From Buchnera aphidicola (Thelaxes suberi) (GTDB taxonomy: Bacteria > Pseudomonadota > Gammaproteobacteria > Enterobacterales > Enterobacteriaceae): a stretch of DNA of 64,000 bases. A model generated the notes under the pieces. It was not told where the DNA came from. It was given only the letters and a program-made list of their open reading frames with translations, and did not search any database. The translations under genes were made by a program, and so were the position numbers. Positions 15,059 through 25,994 of this stretch are shown in pieces. The stretch's first letter is position 1; the number at the start of each line of letters is the position of its first letter. The stretch covers positions 1-64,000 of the forward strand of contig NZ_OZ060389.1 in the NCBI RefSeq assembly GCF_964059005.1. The letters run 5' to 3'.

Positions 15059-16669
15059 ATGAATCTGTTACGCAATTTTATTCTTGTTTCTTCTTTCGTT
15101 GCTTTAATAATCTCCTGCGCTGTTTGGAAAAAAAATATTGAAGCAAATCATAGTTCAATAAAAATTGAAAATTTTAATCATGATGATTCGTTAATAACAA
15201 CGAAAATAAACCCATTATCATTTATAACAATAAAAAACGATGTAATCAAATTAACAATTGATAAAAAAGGAGGAGATATTGTACAAACAGAATTATTAAA
15301 ATTTAAAGATACGCTAAATTCTAAAAACGATTTAAAATTATTAGAAACATCTCATAATTTTATATATCAAGCGCAAAATGATATAATAAAATCAAAATAT
15401 TTAGGTCATGAATTTCAAAAAAATTACCGATTAAATTATCAAACTAAAAAAAATGATTTTATCTTAACAAATCAAAATTCTATAATAGAAGTACCTCTAT
15501 TATCTATTTCTAAATCTGGTATTAAATATATTAAAACTTTTGTTTTAAAAAAAAATAGTTACGCTGTCGATGTAAAATTTAAAGTTATAAATAATACTAA
15601 TCAATCCATTGATATGATTATGTTTAATCGTTTAATACAAAGCATTGTCCAACCAAAAAGTAAACAACATGAGAATAATAATATTGCCTTACAAATTTTT
15701 AGAGGGGTTGCATACTCTACTGATAATAATAAATATAGTAAGTATAAATTTACAGATATACAAAATAAAGCAAATTTAAAAATATCGACAAAAAATGGAT
15801 GGATTGCAATGTTACAAAAATACTTTGTATCTGCATGGATTCCAAAAAATACATCCTATAAAAACCATATATTCACCAATTATTTAGAAAAAAATATTGC
15901 AGCTATAGGATATAAAACAGATATTATTCATATACCAGCAAAAAATGTTACTAATTTAATATCAACATTATGGGTTGGTCCAGAAATTCAAGATAAAATG
16001 GCTGCAGTTGCTCCCCATTTAGATTTAACAATAAACTATGGATGGTTATGGTTTCTATCACAACCTCTATTTAAATTACTTAAAATATTAAATAATTTTT
16101 TTCATAATTGGGGATTTTCTATTATTGCCATCACTTTTATCATGAAATTATGTATGTATCCAATTAGTAAAGCTCAATATATTGCAATATCTAAAATAAA
16201 AAAAATACAACCTTTAGTAGAAAATATTAAAAAAAAATTCGCTCATGATAAACAAAAACTAACTGAAGAAATGATCATTTTATACAAAAAAGAAGGAGTT
16301 AATCCTTTAGGAAGTCTCTTTCCAGCATTAATTCAAATGCCTCTTTTTTTAGCACTATATTATATGTTAATGAGTTCAGTAGAATTAAGACATGCCCCTT
16401 TTATCCTATGGATTCAAGATTTATCAGATAAAGATCCATACTATGTATTACCTATTTGTATGGGTATTACTATGTTTTTTATTCAAAAAAATAATACACT
16501 TAATGATCAAAACAAATCATCTATACAAGACATCATACTGCAACTAACGCCTTTTATTTTTACTATATTTTTTCTATGGTTTCCATCAGGATTAGTTTTA
16601 TACTATACAGTTAGTAATTTAATCACAATATTTCAAAATAAAATAATGTTTAAAAATATAAAAGTTTAA
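15059..16669 (+). CDS. yidC: Membrane protein insertase YidC
   Basis: Inserts and folds inner-membrane proteins, including F0 subunits a and c, with or without SecYEG. It is 536 residues (E. coli 548). It has an N-terminal membrane anchor (about residues 5-24), a large periplasmic domain with divergent sequence, and the conserved C-terminal five-helix core starting at GWLWFLSQPLFKLLKILNNF and including the FPALIQMPLFLALYYML helix and LFTIFFLWFPSGLVLYYTVSN-like end. No signal cleavage site is expected. It follows rnpA and precedes mnmE. Confidence 0.96.
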   Translation: MNLLRNFILVSSFVALIISCAVWKKNIEANHSSIKIENFNHDDSLITTKINPLSFITIKNDVIKLTIDKKGGDIVQTELLKFKDTLNSKNDLKLLETSHNFIYQAQNDIIKSKYLGHEFQKNYRLNYQTKKNDFILTNQNSIIEVPLLSISKSGIKYIKTFVLKKNSYAVDVKFKVINNTNQSIDMIMFNRLIQSIVQPKSKQHENNNIALQIFRGVAYSTDNNKYSKYKFTDIQNKANLKISTKNGWIAMLQKYFVSAWIPKNTSYKNHIFTNYLEKNIAAIGYKTDIIHIPAKNVTNLISTLWVGPEIQDKMAAVAPHLDLTINYGWLWFLSQPLFKLLKILNNFFHNWGFSIIAITFIMKLCMYPISKAQYIAISKIKKIQPLVENIKKKFAHDKQKLTEEMIILYKKEGVNPLGSLFPALIQMPLFLALYYMLMSSVELRHAPFILWIQDLSDKDPYYVLPICMGITMFFIQKNNTLNDQNKSSIQDIILQLTPFIFTIFFLWFPSGLVLYYTVSNLITIFQNKIMFKNIKV

Positions 16670-16719
16670 AATCTATTAATTTTTAATCAAAGAAATTATT
16701 CATAACGAGACTAATTATT

Positions 16720-18078
16720 GTGTATGATATGCAAACTATTGTTGCTCAGTCTACATCTCCTGGAAAATCAGGAATAGGTATATTAAGAATTTCAGGAAAA
16801 AAAACAATTGAAGTTGCTCAATTAATATTAAAATGTTTACCATCCCCTCGTGTAGCAACATATTCTAATTTTTTTGACGTAAAAGGTAATATTCTAGATA
16901 CGGGGATAGCTATTTTATTCCCAAAACCTAATTCCTTTACAGGAGAAGACGTATTAGAATTACAAGGGCATGGAAATGATTTAATTATTGACTTATTAAT
17001 AAAAAATATTTTAACAATTAAACATATACGATTGGCAAAACCTGGGGAATTTACACAACGCGCTGTCTTAAATAATAAAATAGATTTAACACAAGCAGAA
17101 GGAATCGCTGATTTAATCAATGCTGAATCAGTAAGTTCAATTCAACTATCACTAAAAATAATGCAAGGAGATTTTTCTAAACACATTAAAAATGTAATAA
17201 AAAATATATCTGATATCAATGTTTTATTAGAAACTGAATTAAACTTTTCTGAAGAGGAAGGTTTAATGCTCAATCTTAATGTCATTGAAAATACATTAAA
17301 TACAACATTAAAATTTTTATTAAAAATTAAAAATAGTGATAAAGAAGGAATAATTTTAAAAGAAGGGGCTAAAATAGTTATCTGCGGACCTCCTAATTCT
17401 GGAAAATCCACTATACTAAATATGTTATCAAAAGATAACACATCTATTGTAACCAACATAGCAGGTACAACAAGAGATTTAATCCATCAAAAAATTCAAA
17501 TTAAAGGATTGTCATTCATTGTTACTGATACAGCTGGATTAAGAAAAAGTGATAATATAATTGAAAAAATCGGAATAAAAAAAACAAAAAAAATGATTCA
17601 TTTGGCTGACCATGTACTATTCGTTATAGACTTAAAAAAATATAAAATAAATAAAGAATATTATAAAAAAATAGAAAATGAATTACTGCAAGATAAATCA
17701 TATTGTATTATTTTTAATAAAATAGATTTATTATCATTAACTCCTATAATTAAAAAAAATAAAAATACAACACATATTTATATTTCTGCGAAAAATAATA
17801 TTGGATTAAAATTATTAACAAATTATTTATTTCATAAATATAAAAAAAATAATTCTAAAGAAAGTATTTTTACAACTAGGAGAAGACATTTAATTATAAT
17901 TAATCAAGTATTTATAGAATTATCACAATCATTAACAAATTGGAAAAAAAATCATAATTTAGAATTGCTGTCAGAAAGTTTAAGAATTGCTATTAATTTA
18001 CTACAAGAAATTATTCATTGTGATTCGTCAGAAACAGTATTAAAAAAAATTTTTTCTGAATTTTGTATCGGAAAATAA
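16720..18078 (+). CDS. mnmE: tRNA modification GTPase MnmE (TrmE, ThdF)
   Basis: GTPase partner of MnmG in wobble U34 modification. It is 452 residues (E. coli 454). The N-terminal folate-binding domain has TIVAQSTSPGKSGIGILRISG and GEFTQRAVLNNKIDLTQAEG. The G domain shows G1 CGPPNSGKST near 225, TNIAGTTRD, DTAGLR and FNKIDLL. The C-terminal catalytic motif FCIGK ends the protein, so the redox cysteine is kept. The likely start is a GTG at 16720, giving MYDMQTIVAQ; an ATG three codons later is an alternative. Confidence 0.96.
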   Translation: MYDMQTIVAQSTSPGKSGIGILRISGKKTIEVAQLILKCLPSPRVATYSNFFDVKGNILDTGIAILFPKPNSFTGEDVLELQGHGNDLIIDLLIKNILTIKHIRLAKPGEFTQRAVLNNKIDLTQAEGIADLINAESVSSIQLSLKIMQGDFSKHIKNVIKNISDINVLLETELNFSEEEGLMLNLNVIENTLNTTLKFLLKIKNSDKEGIILKEGAKIVICGPPNSGKSTILNMLSKDNTSIVTNIAGTTRDLIHQKIQIKGLSFIVTDTAGLRKSDNIIEKIGIKKTKKMIHLADHVLFVIDLKKYKINKEYYKKIENELLQDKSYCIIFNKIDLLSLTPIIKKNKNTTHIYISAKNNIGLKLLTNYLFHKYKKNNSKESIFTTRRRHLIIINQVFIELSQSLTNWKKNHNLELLSESLRIAINLLQEIIHCDSSETVLKKIFSEFCIGK

Positions 18079-18080
18079 AA

Positions 18081-18098
18081 TGTATATGAACATATACA
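18081..18098. terminator. Short hairpin after mnmE
   Basis: TGTATATG and CATATACA are separated by two bases, directly after the mnmE stop codon. The stem is short and A/T rich, and only a weak T stretch follows, so a role in ending the mnmE transcript before the opposite-strand tRNA-Phe is possible but not assured. Confidence 0.3.
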
Positions 18099-18166
18099 CT
18101 GTTATGTAATACATAAAATAAAATTTTATATTTAAATAATATTTAATGTTGTGAATTAATAAAAAT

Positions 18167-18239
18167 TGCCCGAAGGCGGAATTGAACCACCGACACGGGG
18201 ATTTTCAGTCCCCTGCTCTACCGACTGAGCTATTCGGGC
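18167..18239 (-). tRNA. pheT-like tRNA-Phe: tRNA-Phe (GAA)
   Basis: 73-nt cloverleaf read on the minus strand. The 7-bp acceptor stem GCCCGAA/TTCGGGC is followed by discriminator A, the D arm has AGCTCAGTCGGTAGAGC, the anticodon loop CTGAAAA carries GAA, and the T arm contains GGTTCAATTCC. It matches E. coli tRNA-Phe closely. The CCA end is not encoded, so it must be added by the CCA-adding enzyme, also in this window. Confidence 0.96.
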
Positions 18240-18350
18240 ATCGATTCTGAGTAATATATATTAATTAATCGATTTCGTCAAATTTTATTTAAAATAAATA
18301 ATTTTAAAGTTTTTGTTAAAAATAAATTTTTAAATTTAAATATTATTACC

Positions 18351-18377
18351 CTTGAAAGTCTCTAATTTAATCCATAT
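18351..18377 (+). promoter_or_regulatory. Sigma-32 type heat-shock promoter of groESL
   Basis: CTTGAAA (18351-18357) followed after 14 nt by CCATAT (18372-18377) matches the E. coli heat-shock pattern CTTGAAA, 11-16 nt, CCCATNT. It lies 70-96 nt upstream of groES, and rpoH, which encodes the sigma factor, is in the same window. A second, sigma-70 like TATAAT-rich stretch lies nearer the gene around 18397-18408. Confidence 0.65.
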
Positions 18378-18446
18378 ATATATATTTAAATACTTATTAT
18401 AATATAATGATCGATTGGACTGATTAAAACAAAAGGAGATCTTAAA

Positions 18447-18740
18447 ATGAACATTCGTCCATTGCACGATCGTATTATCGTTAAACGCAACGAAGTTGAA
18501 TTAAAATCAGCAGGTGGAATAGTATTAACTGGATCAGCTGCAGGTAAATCAACACGCGGAACCGTTATTGCAATAGGAAATGGTAGAGTTTTAGAAAATG
18601 GTAAAATCAAACCATTAGATGTTAAAGTTGGTGATGTTGTTATTTTTAATGAAAGTTACGGTGCTAAAACTGAAAAAATTGATAATGAAGAAGTTTTAAT
18701 TTTAACAGAAGGTGACATTTTAGCAATTGTTGAAAAATAA
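18447..18740 (+). CDS. groES: Co-chaperonin GroES
   Basis: Ten-kilodalton lid of the GroEL folding chamber. It is 97 residues, as in E. coli. The N-terminus [27 protein letters not shown] is split here by the mobile loop (about 17-32), followed by [26 protein letters not shown] strong AAGGAGAT ribosome-binding sequence precedes the ATG. It forms an operon with groEL 49 nt downstream, under a heat-shock type promoter. The less A/T-rich composition suggests strong purifying selection. Confidence 0.98.
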   Translation: MNIRPLHDRIIVKRNEVELKSAGGIVLTGSAAGKSTRGTVIAIGNGRVLENGKIKPLDVKVGDVVIFNESYGAKTEKIDNEEVLILTEGDILAIVEK

Positions 18741-18762
18741 ATTTAATCCGTTATTTAATTAA

Positions 18763-20433
<1,671 letters not shown>

Positions 20434-20538
20434 TTAATTTATGCATTTTTATTAAAAAATACATAAATTACATTCAAAAAGCACATTTTATAACAGTTAA
20501 TATTTAAAATCTTTTAATTAATTTAAATAAATATTTTT

Positions 20539-20571
20539 AACTTTTCACCTTGGATATAAAGGTGAAAAGTT
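20539..20571 (+). terminator. Rho-independent type terminator after groEL
   Basis: AACTTTTCACCT (20539-20550) pairs with AGGTGAAAAGTT (20560-20571) over a 9-nt loop, and TTT continues after the stem. It lies 105 nt after the groEL stop and 37 nt before efp, so it separates the chaperonin operon from efp. The 12-bp perfect stem is the strongest structure of this intergenic stretch. Confidence 0.7.
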
Positions 20572-20608
20572 TTAAATAAATTTAAATTTTATTTAATAAG
20601 TAAAAATT

Positions 20609-21181
20609 ATGATTATATTACATAGTAATAACATAAAAAAAGGAAGCAAAATTATTTTTTTAAATGAACCTTATTCTATAGAACATAGTGAGTTTGTTAA
20701 ACCAGGAAAAGGACAAGCGTTTATTAGGGTAAAATTACGTAATTTAATATCAGGAAAGTTATTAGATAAAACATTTAAAGCTACAGATTATTTTAATGCT
20801 GCAAATGTGCATACAACTTCAGTTATTTACATATATAAAGATCAAAACAATTATTTTTTTATGGACAAACAATCATTTGAACAATTTTCAATAAATCAAC
20901 ATACATTAAGAAATAATTATAAATGGATTGTAGAACAAAACGAATATTCAGCTAACATATGGAATAATAAAATTATCTCCATTTCTATAAACAATTTTGT
21001 TATATTAAAAGTAATTAATATAACAAACGCTATTAAAGGAAATTCAATTAATCCGGGAAACAAAATGGCTACATTATCCACAGGAGCTGTAGTAAAAATA
21101 CCTTTATTCATTAAAATAGGAGATTTGATCAAAATAGATACTCGATCTGAAGAATATGTCAGTCGAATAAAAATAAACTAA
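20609..21181 (+). CDS. efp: Translation elongation factor P
   Basis: Binds ribosomes stalled at consecutive prolines and helps peptide bond formation. It is 190 residues (E. coli 188) with the three-domain beta-barrel layout. The tip lysine that receives beta-lysine in E. coli is kept as Lys34 in FVKPGKGQAF, and the C-terminal signature PLFIKIGDLIKIDTRSEEYVSR is intact. It is single-gene, transcribed toward the convergent dnaC. Modification enzymes EpmA/EpmB were not seen in this window. Confidence 0.96.
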   Translation: MIILHSNNIKKGSKIIFLNEPYSIEHSEFVKPGKGQAFIRVKLRNLISGKLLDKTFKATDYFNAANVHTTSVIYIYKDQNNYFFMDKQSFEQFSINQHTLRNNYKWIVEQNEYSANIWNNKIISISINNFVILKVINITNAIKGNSINPGNKMATLSTGAVVKIPLFIKIGDLIKIDTRSEEYVSRIKIN

Positions 21182-21211
21182 CAATTTATTATTTATTTTA
21201 GCATTTTATTC

Positions 21212-21940
21212 CTATTTTACATATTGACGATAACTATCCCATTCAAATGTCAACCATAAACTATTTCCTAATCTCATACGATCAATAACACGTTCTCCTA
21301 ACAATAACCGCATTCCCTCATGATCCAAATTCGATAGCATTCCAGTAGAACGTTTAGAAGAAGATCTTCTATCAACTATTTGATTAATAATAACTTTTTC
21401 ATAACGTGATTCTGTTTGCATTCCTATTTCATCGATCATTAATAAGTCTACTGTACTTAAGTTATGTAATAAATTTTCTTCGGTAATAATACTCGAATCG
21501 CTAAAAGTTCCTTTCATATTAGACATTAAATCTGCAACAGTTACAATTAATACAGTTTTACCATTAAGTATTAAATGATTTCCGATTGCTGAAGCAAGAT
21601 GATTTTTACCAGTTCCAGGTTTTCCTGAAAAAATAAAACTTGCTATATTACCATTAAATTCTTCTGCATAACGTCGAGCTGCAGATACGACTTTTTTATG
21701 ACCTTTGTGTTCTATTTTATAGTTATCAAATGAACAATCAATATACAATTCGCGAATTCCTGATCTTCCTAAAATCTTCTGTATTTTTATAGATTGATTG
21801 TGTTTTAATATAGCTTTAGAAGCTAATCTTCCCTGTTCCTGATTCCAGGATATCAAATCATGTTCAGTATTAAATTTTGGTTTGACATGAGTTGGTATTA
21901 ATCGCTGTAATCTTTTTAAAAAACTGCTATGATTATCCAT
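21212..21940 (-). CDS. dnaC: DNA replication protein DnaC (helicase loader)
   Basis: AAA+ ATPase that loads the DnaB helicase onto single-stranded DNA. It is 242 residues (E. coli 245) and closely similar throughout. Walker A is SGKPGTGKNHLASAIGN near residue 105, Walker B DLLMIDEIGMQTES near 168, and the C-terminal ERVIDRMRLGNSLWLTFEWDSYR includes the sensor arginine region. It is the second gene of a dnaT-dnaC pair with only 3 nt between them. It is notable because dnaA, which normally recruits DnaB-DnaC to the origin, is not found in its usual place. Confidence 0.97.
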   Translation of the reverse strand: MDNHSSFLKRLQRLIPTHVKPKFNTEHDLISWNQEQGRLASKAILKHNQSIKIQKILGRSGIRELYIDCSFDNYKIEHKGHKKVVSAARRYAEEFNGNIASFIFSGKPGTGKNHLASAIGNHLILNGKTVLIVTVADLMSNMKGTFSDSSIITEENLLHNLSTVDLLMIDEIGMQTESRYEKVIINQIVDRRSSSKRSTGMLSNLDHEGMRLLLGERVIDRMRLGNSLWLTFEWDSYRQYVK

Positions 21941-21943
21941 ATT

Positions 21944-22504
21944 TTATTTATCTCTAAAACCTATTGGTATTTTTTTATCTGGAACTGGTAATGCATTAAT
22001 ATCTCTTTTACAACAATGATGTTTATTTTTTATAAACCTGATACGTTCTAAACTACGCGCAAATTTTTGTTGCCATTGCATATGATGAAATAATCTTCCT
22101 TCTGCTTTCCAATATGAAATAAATGATAATAATTCTTCATTTTTTGGTGCGCTTGTTAATTTTATACCCCATATAAGTGCTTGATGTAAAAAATTATTAT
22201 CTGGCTTCCAGTCATCATAGATAAGAAATTTACCTTGAGGTGTATAATTACAACTATTACTTTTTCCTTTAATATCTATTTTTGTTAAATACTTATTCAA
22301 TAAAATTGATCGATCATAATCAATATTTTTTTTATGTACATAAAATAATTTTTTCATAATTCTAGGAGTAACAACATACATTACTGGAACGTTTTCATTA
22401 AAAACAGCAAGAATTTCGTTTTTTGCACCATATAATGATTTTATAGGATTCTTAGAAAAAACTTTTAATGTTGTAAAAAAAGAGGTAAACGTACTATATG
22501 TCAT
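21944..22504 (-). CDS. dnaT: Primosomal protein DnaT (protein i)
   Basis: Component of the PriA-PriB-DnaT replication restart primosome, which delivers DnaB-DnaC to forks. It is 186 residues (E. coli 179). The N-terminal part is divergent; recognition rests on VPVMYVVTPRIMKKLF, YDDWKPDNNFLHQALIWGIKL and especially SYWKAEGRLFHHMQWQQKFARSLERIR, plus the C-terminal PVPDKKIPIGFRDK. It lies upstream of dnaC on the same strand, the E. coli arrangement. Only the C-terminal DNA-binding half is well conserved. Confidence 0.93.
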   Translation of the reverse strand: MTYSTFTSFFTTLKVFSKNPIKSLYGAKNEILAVFNENVPVMYVVTPRIMKKLFYVHKKNIDYDRSILLNKYLTKIDIKGKSNSCNYTPQGKFLIYDDWKPDNNFLHQALIWGIKLTSAPKNEELLSFISYWKAEGRLFHHMQWQQKFARSLERIRFIKNKHHCCKRDINALPVPDKKIPIGFRDK

Positions 22505-22639
22505 ATATTAATAACCTTTAACTAATTAACAATTAATCAAATAATTAAATATTATTAAAAATATTATTTTTATCATAAAAATTAATTTATTAATAATAAT
22601 TAATATATAAATTATAAATTTATACAAAATATAAATTCT

Positions 22640-23218
22640 TTATGACAAACACTTATACAAAATATATTTTTTTTTCTTATTCATTTTAATTTTATATAAT
22701 TTCCAAGATTTTGGAATTTTTAAATCTTCTACACTCCCATAAAATTCTACATAAATTAAAGAATCTTTTTTCGTAAAATTATTTTTATAAATCAAAGTAA
22801 TTATTTTGTTAATAATATTTAAATAAAAAGGAGGATCAATAAATATTATATCAAAACTATTATTATTAGTAGAATTTAACCATTTTAATGTATTAGTATG
22901 AACAATTTTTACATTATTAATTAATAATCTATTCATATTACTTCTAATAGATAATATATTTTTTTTTTGAATCTCTAATGCAGTAACAAATTTAGCATGA
23001 CGAGAAATTGATTCAATACTTAAAATTCCACTTCCAGAAAAACAATCTAAACAGGAAGATTCATAAATATATGAATCTAACCAATTAAATAACATTTCTC
23101 TTCTAATAGATATCGTAGGTCGCATATTAATACTTCTTTGAGTATATACATATTGAGACCTTAAATATCCACCGGTTATACGTATCTTAATGTTGTTTTT
23201 TTTTATTTTTATTTGCAT
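22640..23218 (-). CDS. rsmD: 16S rRNA (guanine966-N2)-methyltransferase RsmD
   Basis: SAM-dependent enzyme methylating G966 of 16S rRNA. It is 192 residues (E. coli 198). RITGGYLRSQ near the N-terminus, RPTISIRREMLFNWL, the SAM motif CLDCFSGSGILSIES near 58-72 and the catalytic motif DIIFIDPPFY (NPPF/DPPF type) near 122-131 are clear. It stands divergent to ftsY, the E. coli neighbourhood (rsmD-ftsY-ftsE-ftsX-rpoH) with ftsEX removed. Confidence 0.94.
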   Translation of the reverse strand: MQIKIKKNNIKIRITGGYLRSQYVYTQRSINMRPTISIRREMLFNWLDSYIYESSCLDCFSGSGILSIESISRHAKFVTALEIQKKNILSIRSNMNRLLINNVKIVHTNTLKWLNSTNNNSFDIIFIDPPFYLNIINKIITLIYKNNFTKKDSLIYVEFYGSVEDLKIPKSWKLYKIKMNKKKKYILYKCLS

Positions 23219-23330
23219 TTTTAATCAAAATAATTATTTATTTACAATAAAAATATTTAATTTTTTTGTTATAATAAGTAAAATTTATAAAAAATATATT
23301 AATTTTTAATTAAACATCAGGAAAATATTT

Positions 23331-24428
23331 ATGTCAAAAGAAAAAAAATTCAGTTTTTTTTCTTTTTTTAATTTAAAAAAAGAAAAAGAAAAAAAAAAAG
23401 ATAACACACAAAAAAATAAAATTATACAATCAAAAAAAACGAATGAAAATAATAAAATTATCGAAAGCAACACAAATATAGAAAAAAATATTATTTGTAA
23501 AAAAGAAAATATTCATTCATCTAATAGTTTTTTCCAACGATTAAGTAATAAATTCCAAAAAACAAAAGAAAAATTTACTACTAATATAAAAAATTTATTT
23601 TTAAAAAAAGAAATTGACAAAACAATATTTAAAAAAATTGAAGAACAATTAATCATGGCAGATTTAGGAGTTAAAACTACATCTAAAATTATAAACCAAC
23701 TAATTAATAATGCAAACAATAAACAAATAGAAAATCCAGATGAAGTATATATTTTACTAAAAAAAATTATGCTTTCAATTATAAAAACAGTAGAACAACC
23801 ATTAGTAATTACTGAAAATGAACCTTTTTTTATTTTAGTAGTAGGAGTTAATGGAGTAGGAAAAACTACAACAATCGGTAAATTATCTGAGAAATTTAAA
23901 AAGCAAGGAAAAACTATTGTCTTAGCGGCAGGCGATACCTTCCGAGCTGCAGGTATAAATCAATTATTATTTTGGTCAAAAAAAAATAATATCCCTCTTG
24001 TAAAACATCTTCCACATTCTGATCCAGCATCTGTTATTTTTGATGCACTACATTCAGCAAAATCTAAAAAAAGCGATATTGTTATAGCCGATACAGCTGG
24101 AAGATTACAAAATAAAATAAACTTAATGGAAGAAATAAAAAAAATTATTCGAGTTTCAAAAAAAATTAATCCTACTTTCCCTAATGAAATTATACTGGTT
24201 ATTGATGCTTGTAGTGGACAAAATGCAATAGATCAAGTAAAAATTTTTAACGAAAATTTAGGTATAACAGGATTAATTATCACTAAATTAGATGGCACAG
24301 CTAAAGGTGGTGTTATTTTTTCTATCGCAGAAAAATATTCTATTCCTATTAGGTATATAGGTATTGGAGAAACAACAGAAGATCTAGATGTCTTTAATGC
24401 AAAAAAATTTATTGAAGCATTATTTTAA
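23331..24428 (+). CDS. ftsY: Signal recognition particle receptor FtsY
   Basis: Membrane-associated GTPase that docks SRP-ribosome complexes for membrane protein insertion. It is 365 residues against 497 in E. coli; the missing part is the long acidic N-terminal domain, here replaced by about 75 lysine/asparagine-rich residues. The NG domain is complete: GVNGVGKTTTIGKL near residue 172, AAGDTFRAAGINQL, DTAGRLQNK, and the TKLDGTAKGG loop near 318. It lies 181 nt upstream of rpoH with ftsE and ftsX deleted between them. Confidence 0.97.
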   Translation: MSKEKKFSFFSFFNLKKEKEKKKDNTQKNKIIQSKKTNENNKIIESNTNIEKNIICKKENIHSSNSFFQRLSNKFQKTKEKFTTNIKNLFLKKEIDKTIFKKIEEQLIMADLGVKTTSKIINQLINNANNKQIENPDEVYILLKKIMLSIIKTVEQPLVITENEPFFILVVGVNGVGKTTTIGKLSEKFKKQGKTIVLAAGDTFRAAGINQLLFWSKKNNIPLVKHLPHSDPASVIFDALHSAKSKKSDIVIADTAGRLQNKINLMEEIKKIIRVSKKINPTFPNEIILVIDACSGQNAIDQVKIFNENLGITGLIITKLDGTAKGGVIFSIAEKYSIPIRYIGIGETTEDLDVFNAKKFIEALF

Positions 24429-24608
24429 ATAGTATTAAATAAATATAGATCTCTTATCTATAATCAGATTTTCTTTTAAATACGATATGTATATAAGAAA
24501 ATATATTCTTTGATTTATTATTTTTGATAAAGTAGACTATAAAATAGATTCTATCTAATCTAAATTTATTTAAATTAAATCAGCAAATAAAAATAATAGA
24601 GACAAAAA

Positions 24609-25472
24609 ATGATTCATAAAATGCAAAAGTTGTCTTTTACTCCTTTAGAAAATTTAGATGCATATATAAGAGCAGCAAATAATTGGCCAATGTTATCTTT
24701 AGAAAAAGAAAAAAAACTCACTCATCTTTTATATTATAAAGGAGACTTAGATGCAGCAAAAACTTTAATTTTATCACATTTACGTTTTGTTATTCATATT
24801 TCTAGAAACTATTCTGGGTACGGATTATTACAAGCTGATTTAATTCAAGAAGGAAACATTGGATTAATGAAAGCTGTTAAAAGATTTAATCCCGAAGTAG
24901 GTGTTAGATTAGTTTCATTTGCTGTACATTGGATAAAATCAGAAATACATGAATATGTTTTAAAAAATTGGCGTATTGTTAAAGTCGCAACTACGAAATC
25001 TCAACGTAAATTATTTTTTAATCTTAGAAAAAATAAACAACGACTAGGATGGTTTAATAATAATGAATTAGAAATTGTTGCAAAAGAACTAGGAGTTACC
25101 AGTAATGATGTTAGAGAAATGGAATCACGAATGTCTGCCCAAGACATTGCTTTTAATCCTACACCTGAAGAAGAATACATTGATGGAAAACAAAAATATA
25201 ATAATTATGCATATTTAAACGATTATTCTTCCAATTTTGCAAACTATTTAGAAAAAAATGATTGGAATATTCATTCAGCTAATAAATTAACTGATGCTTT
25301 ATCAATATTAGATAAACGTAGTCTACATATTATTCGTGCTCGTTGGTTAGATGAAAAAAATAAAGAAACTTTACAAAAAATTGCAAAACATTACGGGATT
25401 TCAGCAGAAAGAGTACGACAATTAGAAAAAAACGCAATGAAAAAATTAAAAATAGAAATAGAAAAGAATTAA
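24609..25472 (+). CDS. rpoH: RNA polymerase heat-shock sigma factor RpoH (sigma-32)
   Basis: Directs RNA polymerase to heat-shock promoters. It is 287 residues (E. coli 284). Sigma region 2 shows [19 protein letters not shown] and the -10 binding helix [20 protein letters not shown]; the RpoH-box RKLFFNLRK, specific to this sigma type, is near residue 135; region 4 ends [34 protein letters not shown] suggests that translation may start at the first or at the fifth codon; the first ATG is used here. Its likely target is the groESL promoter in this window. Confidence 0.97.
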   Translation: MIHKMQKLSFTPLENLDAYIRAANNWPMLSLEKEKKLTHLLYYKGDLDAAKTLILSHLRFVIHISRNYSGYGLLQADLIQEGNIGLMKAVKRFNPEVGVRLVSFAVHWIKSEIHEYVLKNWRIVKVATTKSQRKLFFNLRKNKQRLGWFNNNELEIVAKELGVTSNDVREMESRMSAQDIAFNPTPEEEYIDGKQKYNNYAYLNDYSSNFANYLEKNDWNIHSANKLTDALSILDKRSLHIIRARWLDEKNKETLQKIAKHYGISAERVRQLEKNAMKKLKIEIEKN

Positions 25473-25994
25473 TAAAAAAATTTAAAATATATCAGTTTTG
25501 ATTTTAATGTAATTAAATTACAAATGAAATTTGTATTTCAATAATAAATATAATTCAATTAAAAATTAATTTTTAATTCTTATTAACTTAATAATTAATT
25601 ATAATTTATTTTTATCAATTATTTTGTAAAAATTTGTTAAAAATATTTCTATTTTTAATAAATTTATTGTTAATGGAATAAATTTCTAATTATTAAAATA
25701 ATATTAACTACTATATACAAAATACTATTAATAAGTAAAATTTTTATCTTAAACAATTGTATTAAAATAATAATAACTACATTTATTAATAATATATTCA
25801 TCAACAAAATATTAAAAAATACTTAATATTCATATTAAAATATGAATTATTTAATTTTAATAATATTAAATGGAATAATCAAAAAATTAACATAAAATTT
25901 TTTATTATAAATAAATCTTTTATTAAAGAGTTTTTGAAACGTATTACTTTAGTTAATAAATAAATTTATTGCAAATAAAAAGGTTTAATAAAAA
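25473..25994. other. Gene-free spacer between rpoH and yigL
   Basis: 522 nt of A/T-rich sequence without a coding frame. Two weak structures are visible: a 7-bp stem with a 3-nt loop at 25519-25535, 46 nt after the rpoH stop, possibly its terminator, and a 22-bp A/T-only palindrome at 25557-25578. In an A/T-rich background both could be chance. Confidence 0.5.

Noticed and set aside
16818..17459. Two antisense frames in mnmE
   Set aside because: Shadows of mnmE with no independent start signals or motifs.
25557..25578. 22-bp A/T-only palindrome after rpoH
   Set aside because: Composed only of A and T in a very A/T-rich spacer, so chance is a sufficient explanation.
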